Source: Candidatus Poribacteria bacterium
GTDB taxonomy: Bacteria; Poribacteria; DTPJ01; WJIO01
Direction: 5' to 3'
Assembly (NCBI GenBank): GCA_014730235.1
Contig: WJIO01000224.1
Coordinates: 1 to 10,288, forward strand
DNA: 10,288 nucleotides
Positions 6,430 to 10,288 of this stretch are shown one piece after another (within the stretch, counting starts at the first letter, position 1; every line of letters begins with the position of its first letter). The notes beneath the pieces were generated by a model that saw only the letters and a program-made list of their open reading frames with translations, did not search any database and was not told the DNA's origin. A program made the translations under genes and the position numbers.

Positions 6430-7662
6430 TTAGACATAATTATCGGACACATCTCTAACAATCTTTACCCATTCCCGTAGATTTTCCGGTTTATTCTCCA
6501 CTGTCTGGACATCCTTGAGGGTAATATCTACATGACAACCTTTACAGGCTTCCATGGCATCTTTAATAACTTTGCGGATTAGGCCGGGATCAAAACCACA
6601 GCAAATCATCTGAGAGGGATTTGGTCGGTATGATATTACATAATCCTGACCTATTTGTTCTGCACATTTCCATACATCGGCTGAAGGAGCTACGGCTATA
6701 CGGCGGAGATTTGGGATTTGTCTTAACATGTCAATCTTCTGGGTTAAATCTTCGCAGCAACCATAAGCGATAAGGCCGAATTTACGCATCATAGGCATCT
6801 GATATTGTAGTATAAATTCATCGTGCATATCCGGTGAAACCTGTGCCATTTCCTGAGCTGCCCAATAACCCCATAGTTGATTTCGTTTTACCGGGCCACT
6901 GTTTGCCTTTGGGTCTGAAAGTTCCTTAGCATAGGGCATTGCTTGGTTTTGGTGGTTGCATAACTGCCAATCTCCGGCTTCTTCTGCTTCATCATGGGTG
7001 GTTAAAACACCGTCACTCATAAATCCCACCAGTTTATGCAACCATTCCGGATTATCTACCATGTCCCACATAGCTTGTTCAAGACCTCTCAGATAAGCAA
7101 GATCCGTTGAAATGTCTGCGTGCCACACCTGGTATATAGGAGAACGGTTTACGTTTACTTCCAGAATGTCACCTACTGCATCCTGTAATCTCTGGACGTT
7201 TTTATTTGTCGCCTCTTCATTTATTTTGTGATGAGGTTTAACAAGATTATTTATATCCTCAAGTTTTTTTATAGGTGGGTCAAATTTCCACGCTCCACCC
7301 GGTTCAGTACTGGGAATTCGTCCTATCGGTACACCCCAGGCCCCTTTAGGTGTGCCGATCACACTGGCTCGTTGGGTTATCCAGGGTTCAATAATATAGT
7401 CATCTTCCAATGTGTCCTGAAATATCATCTGGCGCAGAAATCTTTCATGACCGCGATAAAAATTGTCTTCGCATTCTAATTTTGATTCCTTTGCCTCGTT
7501 CCATGCTGCCAACCAACGGACATATATTAGTGGACGAGTTTTTTCCAGACTGTTGTGTCTTCGCCATAAATCTCTTCTTTTGTCCTGAATATCTTTATTT
7601 GCTATGTCGCGATATTGTTTGGCCAATTCTCTAATGATTTGGATGTCTTTTTTATTTTCCAT
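6430..7662 (-). CDS. UroD/MtaA-like methyltransferase-family protein
   Basis: A 410-residue protein of the uroporphyrinogen decarboxylase-like superfamily (PF01208 type). That fold also includes the corrinoid:coenzyme M methyltransferases MtaA and CmuA. Landmarks: TRPLIYVRWLAAWNE near 38-52, DISTDLAYLRGLEQAMWDMVDNPEWL in the middle, YGCCEDLTQKIDMLRQIPNLR, SYRPNP, then HVDITLKDVQTVENKPENL near the C-terminus. The CC after YG lies where methyltransferase members carry metal-binding His/Cys. This divergent branch is common in genomes rich in carbohydrate and methyl metabolism. It is not the haem-pathway HemE, and no haem gene is nearby. I chose ATG 7662 because GGAG lies 7 nt upstream. A GTG at 7698 would add 12 residues (MPIFIIFIWRLK) encoded inside a terminator-like hairpin. 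It ends 12 nt before the truncated CBM9 frame. Substrate unknown. Confidence 0.85.
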   Translation of the reverse strand: MENKKDIQIIRELAKQYRDIANKDIQDKRRDLWRRHNSLEKTRPLIYVRWLAAWNEAKESKLECEDNFYRGHERFLRQMIFQDTLEDDYIIEPWITQRASVIGTPKGAWGVPIGRIPSTEPGGAWKFDPPIKKLEDINNLVKPHHKINEEATNKNVQRLQDAVGDILEVNVNRSPIYQVWHADISTDLAYLRGLEQAMWDMVDNPEWLHKLVGFMSDGVLTTHDEAEEAGDWQLCNHQNQAMPYAKELSDPKANSGPVKRNQLWGYWAAQEMAQVSPDMHDEFILQYQMPMMRKFGLIAYGCCEDLTQKIDMLRQIPNLRRIAVAPSADVWKCAEQIGQDYVISYRPNPSQMICCGFDPGLIRKVIKDAMEACKGCHVDITLKDVQTVENKPENLREWVKIVRDVSDNYV

Positions 7663-7702
7663 TTTTAGTCTCCAGATGAAGATAATAAAAATGGGCACGC
7701 AT
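7652..7702 (-). CDS. Possible 16-residue leader peptide overlapping the UroD-like start
   Basis: A strong AGGAGG (7717-7712) stands 9 nt before ATG 7702. The frame encodes MRAHFYYLHLETKNGK and stops at TAA 7654-7652, overlapping the start of the UroD-like gene by 11 nt. That arrangement would allow translational coupling. The ATG lies in the loop of the terminator-like hairpin. Without it, the strong Shine-Dalgarno serves no obvious gene. The evidence is only the ribosome site and overlap; it may be coincidental. Confidence 0.3.
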   Translation of the reverse strand: MRAHFYYLHLETKNGK

Positions 7703-7712
7703 AAGCGTACCC
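7682..7712 (-). terminator. Rho-independent terminator or attenuator between PCMT and UroD-like genes
   Basis: On the minus strand GGGTACGC (7712-7705), loop TTAT and GCGTGCCC (7700-7693) form an 8-bp GC-rich stem with one G-U pair. ATTTTTATTAT follows. This is a good intrinsic terminator shape, 42 nt after the PCMT stop and only about 20 nt before the UroD-like start codon. It would end PCMT transcripts or attenuate transcription into the UroD-like gene. Confidence 0.65.
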
Positions 7713-7723
7713 CTCCTGCTTTT

Positions 7724-7729
7724 ATTATA
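7724..7729 (-). promoter_or_regulatory. -10-like TATAAT upstream of the UroD-like gene, next to parS
   Basis: The minus strand reads TATAAT at 7729-7724. The matching -35 position (about 7747-7752) is AAATGT, which is poor. If this is a promoter, the spacer and -35 are covered by parS site 2, and RNA would start just before the AGGAGG at 7717. The region is AT-rich, so a chance match is possible. Confidence 0.3.
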
Positions 7730-7733
7730 TTAT

Positions 7734-7749
7734 TGTTTCACGTGAAACA
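7734..7749. promoter_or_regulatory. parS: parS centromere site 2 (ParB-binding)
   Basis: This is a second exact TGTTTCACGTGAAACA, identical to site 1 and centred 2802 bp from it. It is in the short spacer between the PCMT stop (7754) and the leader of the UroD-like gene. Conservation of all 16 bases in two otherwise unrelated spacers argues for functional ParB loading sites. Confidence 0.93.
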
Positions 7750-7753
7750 TTTG

Positions 7754-8521
7754 CTATTTACCTTTTTCCTGCGCTTCTCCGGTCATTGGCACAAAGCGCA
7801 CCGGGAGGACATTTTCCTCCTTGATGCCTTCTTTTGTTTTTACTAACAGCTTAAGCTCTTGAAACCTTTCCCCTACAGGTATTACCAGCCTGCCGCCTTC
7901 TTTTAGTTGATCTACCAATGGTTGTGGGACGTGGTCTGGTGCTGCCGTTACTATTACCGCGTCAAATGGTGCATATTCGGGCCAGCCTTTGTATCCGTCT
8001 CCCGATTTGACTTTTATGTTCTCGTATCCCATTTCCATCAAAAGCTTTTCTGCCTTTTTTGCCAGTGCGTCTATTATTTCAATAGTATATACTTCCTCTG
8101 CAATTTCAGCCAGAACTGCTGCCTGGTATCCTGAGCCTGTTCCGATTTCCAGTACTTTTTCACCGCCCTTTAAATTAATCAATTCTGTCATTAGTGCTAC
8201 AATGTAAGGTTGTGAAATAGTCTGGTTTTCGTCTATAGGTAATGCTGTGTCTTCGTAAGCTTGGGATTCATATTTGTCCAGCACAAATTTATGACGGGGA
8301 ACTTTTTTCATCGCTTCCAATACCAGTTTATCTTCCACGCCACGTCTTATTATCTGGTTTTTTACCATTAATTCTCGTTCTTCTGTATATTGTGTTAATT
8401 CTGTTGGGGATTTTTCTGTGGTTCTTGATTCTTTTTGAATCTCACTTTTTTGTTTTTTGTTTTCTGCACATGATATTGTGATAAAGATTAAAAATACCAG
8501 CATTATTGATAGTATCTTCAT
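7754..8521 (-). CDS. pcm: Lipoprotein-type protein-L-isoaspartate O-methyltransferase
   Basis: A 255-residue protein with an N-terminal export signal fused to a complete PCMT domain (PF01135). The enzyme uses S-adenosylmethionine to methylate L-isoaspartyl residues in damaged proteins. MKILSIMLVFLIFITISC is a signal peptide with C18 as candidate lipidation site (TISC, without the usual Leu at -3). A charged linker follows (about 19-48). The domain begins at REL.MVKNQIIRRGVED (49-63). LPIDENQTISQPYIVALMTE (94-113) is the conserved substrate-loop segment. VLEIGTGSGYQAAVLAE (123-139) is SAM-binding motif I, and FDAVIVTAAPDHVPQPLVDQ (186-205) follows. VLPVRFVPMTG closes the fold as usual. The start is ATG 8521, 7 nt after a GGAGGGG. 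Most characterised Pcm enzymes are cytoplasmic, so the export signal is the odd point. The gene follows the DUF4159 gene by 61 nt across a hairpin. Confidence 0.9.
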   Translation of the reverse strand: MKILSIMLVFLIFITISCAENKKQKSEIQKESRTTEKSPTELTQYTEERELMVKNQIIRRGVEDKLVLEAMKKVPRHKFVLDKYESQAYEDTALPIDENQTISQPYIVALMTELINLKGGEKVLEIGTGSGYQAAVLAEIAEEVYTIEIIDALAKKAEKLLMEMGYENIKVKSGDGYKGWPEYAPFDAVIVTAAPDHVPQPLVDQLKEGGRLVIPVGERFQELKLLVKTKEGIKEENVLPVRFVPMTGEAQEKGK

Positions 8522-8538
8522 TTCACCCCTCCTTAAAT

Positions 8539-8577
8539 ATTAATGGGCGTGGGATATTATATCCCACGCCCATTAAT
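8539..8577. repeat. Perfect 18-bp stem-loop between DUF4159 and PCMT genes
   Basis: ATTAATGGGCGTGGGATA (8539-8556) and its exact reverse complement (8560-8577) flank a 3-nt loop. The stem starts 5 nt after the stop of the DUF4159 gene and ends shortly before the Shine-Dalgarno of pcm. A U-run is lacking, so it may be a processing or stability stem-loop rather than a simple terminator. Confidence 0.75.
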
Positions 8578-8582
8578 GGCTA

Positions 8583-9923
8583 TTAGTTATAATCTGAACG
8601 GTCGGTAATACCTCCGCGTTTCATTGCGTATACCAATAAATTAGTCATAAATTTGTATACATCCGGGGAGTATCTGTAACGTAGCTGTGTATGACTTGGA
8701 ATTTCCACTGTTTCTATGGCGCATAAATAATCTTTTCGGCTGAATACTACAGCCAGTCGTCTGCCTATTGTTATACCCTGTAGATAGGGGAATATAGCGC
8801 CTTTACCTTCGTTTTCTGAACCCCAGAACATCTCACTTCCCCTTGGTGGGCCAGGAAGGTTATAATAACAATTAAATAATTCATGGGTTCTGGGTATTCT
8901 TTCTATGTTATATTCAGGTAATACCTCTCTCAGGATAGATTTTACTTCGTCGGCAAATAATCCGTGGAAACCGCAGTCATCAAAAAACAACATACCACCT
9001 CTGTCAACCAGGTATTCCCGAAGACCTGCTTTTTCTTCTTGTGTTAAGGCCTTATCCAGTTCGCCACCGTTTCTTTCTGGACGCATGAGGTTTCTGGATT
9101 TCGTTTCACTCCTGTCGTGACCGGTCATGATAATTACTGGTGCATCCAGAATTTTTGGGTCATCCAGGGATAATACTCCTCCAGCTACTTTCATGTCAGC
9201 TTTGATCCTTGTGTTCTTGTTTAGCCAGTCTACCAGACCTGTGAGGGCTGTGGGATCTTGCCACCAATCGGACAGACCGTGTTTAACTCTTATAAGTCTT
9301 ATATGTCCGGAAATATCGCTACCTTGACCTATAAGAACTCCGCCGATTTCGTCTTTTGGTAATGATGTTGGGGACTTCAGGTTTTCCAGAGCCACACCGG
9401 CATCAGCTGCCATGCTTGGATTTATTATGGATAATCCCCGGCTTTTGCCTTTGCCTCCTGCCCTGGTTACTCCTGTTACTGCTCCTCTACCTACTTGTGC
9501 TCCTTTTGCTGTGGTTACAGGGCCTGCAAAAGCCATATCATCGGAGTTTGGTATTTCTGCTGATGTTGTTACCGATGGTAGTATTTTGCTTGTAACCGCA
9601 TCCGGATTTAACTCGACACTTTTTCTTACAATATTTGGTGCTGGTTTTACAACTTGAGCAATATCTGATGATTGTAAATCCCTCGTTTGCTTGGATTTTG
9701 GTCCTGTATCCCGGTCTGTTGCTTTTCTTTTTACAAGTGGTTCTTTGATTAATGGTTTTTCAATTTTAATTTCTGGTGATGGAACTTCCACCCAGGTAAC
9801 ACCTATAGATTCCTGAGGTGGCTCACTTACAACTATGTATGATGCGAAAAATATGACTAATGCTACGTGTATAGCAGCGGAGATAAGAAATGAATCAAGA
9901 CTTCTGCTGCGTTCTTTCCGCAA
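8583..9923 (-). CDS. Membrane-anchored DUF4159 protein with TonB-like N-terminus
   Basis: A 446-residue protein. Residues 1-10 are basic and 11-33 form one membrane helix (SFLISAAIHVALVIFFASYIVV), the layout of TonB-type anchors with the His of AAIHV inside the helix. Residues 35-120 are rich in Pro, Lys and Glu and should be an extended periplasmic linker. A Gly-rich stretch (about 140-165) follows. Residues 207-440 match DUF4159, a glutamine-amidotransferase-like fold: SDWWQDPTALTGLVDWLN, APVIIMTGHD, LREYLVDRGGMLFFDDCG, then LREVLPEYNIERIPRTHELF. The start is TTG 9923: AGGAGGT (9938-9932) is 8 nt upstream and an in-frame TAG lies two codons before the TTG, so no longer form exists. The gene lies 35 nt after the glsB-like gene. 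Function is unknown; DUF4159 proteins often accompany other envelope proteins. No catalytic Cys-His-Glu triad can be assigned with confidence. Confidence 0.83.
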   Translation of the reverse strand: MRKERSRSLDSFLISAAIHVALVIFFASYIVVSEPPQESIGVTWVEVPSPEIKIEKPLIKEPLVKRKATDRDTGPKSKQTRDLQSSDIAQVVKPAPNIVRKSVELNPDAVTSKILPSVTTSAEIPNSDDMAFAGPVTTAKGAQVGRGAVTGVTRAGGKGKSRGLSIINPSMAADAGVALENLKSPTSLPKDEIGGVLIGQGSDISGHIRLIRVKHGLSDWWQDPTALTGLVDWLNKNTRIKADMKVAGGVLSLDDPKILDAPVIIMTGHDRSETKSRNLMRPERNGGELDKALTQEEKAGLREYLVDRGGMLFFDDCGFHGLFADEVKSILREVLPEYNIERIPRTHELFNCYYNLPGPPRGSEMFWGSENEGKGAIFPYLQGITIGRRLAVVFSRKDYLCAIETVEIPSHTQLRYRYSPDVYKFMTNLLVYAMKRGGITDRSDYN

Positions 9924-9931
9924 TGCTATCT

Positions 9932-9972
9932 ACCTCCTGCTTTATTATCCAGCAGGTGTTATCGCCTGCCGG
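9932..9972 (-). promoter_or_regulatory. Competing stem arms over the glsB stop and DUF4159 ribosome site
   Basis: Three short arms occur in order on the minus strand: CCGGCAGG (9972-9965), CCTGCTGG (9956-9949) and AGCAGG (9941-9936). The first pair forms an 8-bp hairpin (one G-U) with the glsB-like TAA in its loop. The second and third pair over 6 bp and would cover part of the AGGAGGT used by the TTG-started DUF4159 gene. The two structures exclude each other, a layout that suits translational coupling. Confidence 0.4.
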
Positions 9973-10231
9973 ATATTAAACTTATAACGGCAACAAATAA
10001 TGCTGAGCCGATTATTGACCAGAGAATGGGAAAAGGTTGATTCCCAATTGTTACGGTGAATACCAAGGGCAGATCTAGGCCGCGTGCTATCCAACTGCCT
10101 AAAAGTGCCCCTATAAAACCTAAGGCTATAGATACCAAACATCCTCCATGAGAGTATCCTACGATGGCACGACCTATTGAGCCACATATTGATGCTATGA
10201 CCAAAAGGAGAATAACTTCCAGAAATGACAT
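9959..10231 (-). CDS. GlsB/YeaQ/YmgE-family small membrane protein
   Basis: A 90-residue, very hydrophobic protein with three membrane segments (about residues 3-19, 30-50 and 67-86). It matches the transglycosylase-associated family (PF04226) in length and in the pattern GSIGRAIVG, then SIALGFIGALLGSWIARGL, ending in ISGRR. The family is widespread, often stress-induced, and its biochemical role is unsettled; despite the name no transglycosylase activity is implied. I start at ATG 10231 because GGAG lies 6 nt upstream. The ATG at 10243 contributes to that same Shine-Dalgarno and has none of its own. The gene is first in the leftward cluster, with a TATAAT at 10275-10270 upstream. Confidence 0.85.
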   Translation of the reverse strand: MSFLEVILLLVIASICGSIGRAIVGYSHGGCLVSIALGFIGALLGSWIARGLDLPLVFTVTIGNQPFPILWSIIGSALFVAVISLISGRR

Positions 10232-10269
10232 ATAAATCTCCATTTTTTATATAGTTAGTTCATGGTCGA

Positions 10270-10275
10270 ATTATA
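10270..10275 (-). promoter_or_regulatory. -10 element upstream of the glsB-like gene
   Basis: The minus strand reads TATAAT at 10275-10270, with a TG two bases further upstream. The matching -35 would lie just outside the window. This would give a leader of about 35 nt before ATG 10231. Confidence 0.4.
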
Positions 10276-10288
10276 AGCAATGGTGTGC

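Noticed and set aside
6058-6480. 140-codon plus-strand open frame over the CBM9/UroD joint
   Set aside because: It is antisense to recognisable protein homology on the minus strand, with no ribosome site and an unnatural composition.
7663-7698. GTG start at 7698 for the UroD-like protein (MPIFIIFIWRLK extension)
   Set aside because: These codons lie in the terminator hairpin and its U-run, and ATG 7662 has its own GGAG 7 nt upstream.
6833-9109. Further parS-like sequences (GGTGAAAC at 6833-6840, GTTTCAC at 9103-9109)
   Set aside because: They are only half-sites inside coding sequence with no matching second half.
9356-9595. Leucine-rich plus-strand frame resembling a membrane protein
   Set aside because: The leucines are the complement of the Gly/Ala/Lys-rich linker of the DUF4159 gene. 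It is a shadow.

Overview
The window looks like a piece of chromosome from an uncultured diderm bacterium. It is AT-rich, uses the standard code and clear Shine-Dalgarno sites, and has two lipoprotein-type signal peptides plus a membrane protein with a TonB-like N-terminus. The gene mix (UroD-like methyltransferase, cytoplasmic TIM-barrel glycosidase-like protein, CBM9 piece, DUF4159 protein) resembles genomes such as Poribacteria, Planctomycetes and related groups. That placement is an impression from memory and is weak.

Layout. 1-1121 (minus): N-terminal part of a GAF-PAS-PAS sensor protein that runs off the left edge. 1122-1403: intergenic, with a long perfect palindrome. 1404-2054 (minus): cyclase-family metal hydrolase with a good sigma70-type promoter. 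2055-2570: divergent intergenic region with a decayed copy of the same palindrome. 2571-4844 (plus): large glycosidase-like protein. 4932-4947: a perfect parS site. 4963-5805 (plus): lipoprotein with Asp-box (BNR) repeats. 5803-5895: convergent hairpins. 5911-6417 (minus): 5'-truncated CBM9 remnant. 6430-7662 (minus): UroD/MtaA-like protein, preceded by a terminator-like hairpin, a possible leader peptide and a second perfect parS site (7734-7749). 7754-8521 (minus): lipoprotein-type protein-L-isoaspartate methyltransferase. 8583-9923 (minus): membrane-anchored DUF4159 protein with a TTG start. 9959-10231 (minus): GlsB/YeaQ/YmgE small membrane protein.

The four right-hand genes (glsB-like, DUF4159, PCMT, UroD) all point left. 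Each of the first three is followed by an intercistronic stem-loop, so they could be one transcript with processing or partial termination between cistrons. The plus-strand pair, glycosidase-like protein and BNR lipoprotein, may also be co-transcribed. The functions do not form one obvious pathway.

The strongest signal is the pair of identical 16-bp parS palindromes 2.8 kb apart, both in intergenic DNA. They imply ParB loading here, probably in the origin-proximal part of a chromosome. No parA, parB, dnaA or DnaA-box cluster is visible. I see no tRNA, rRNA, CRISPR array, transposase or phage gene.
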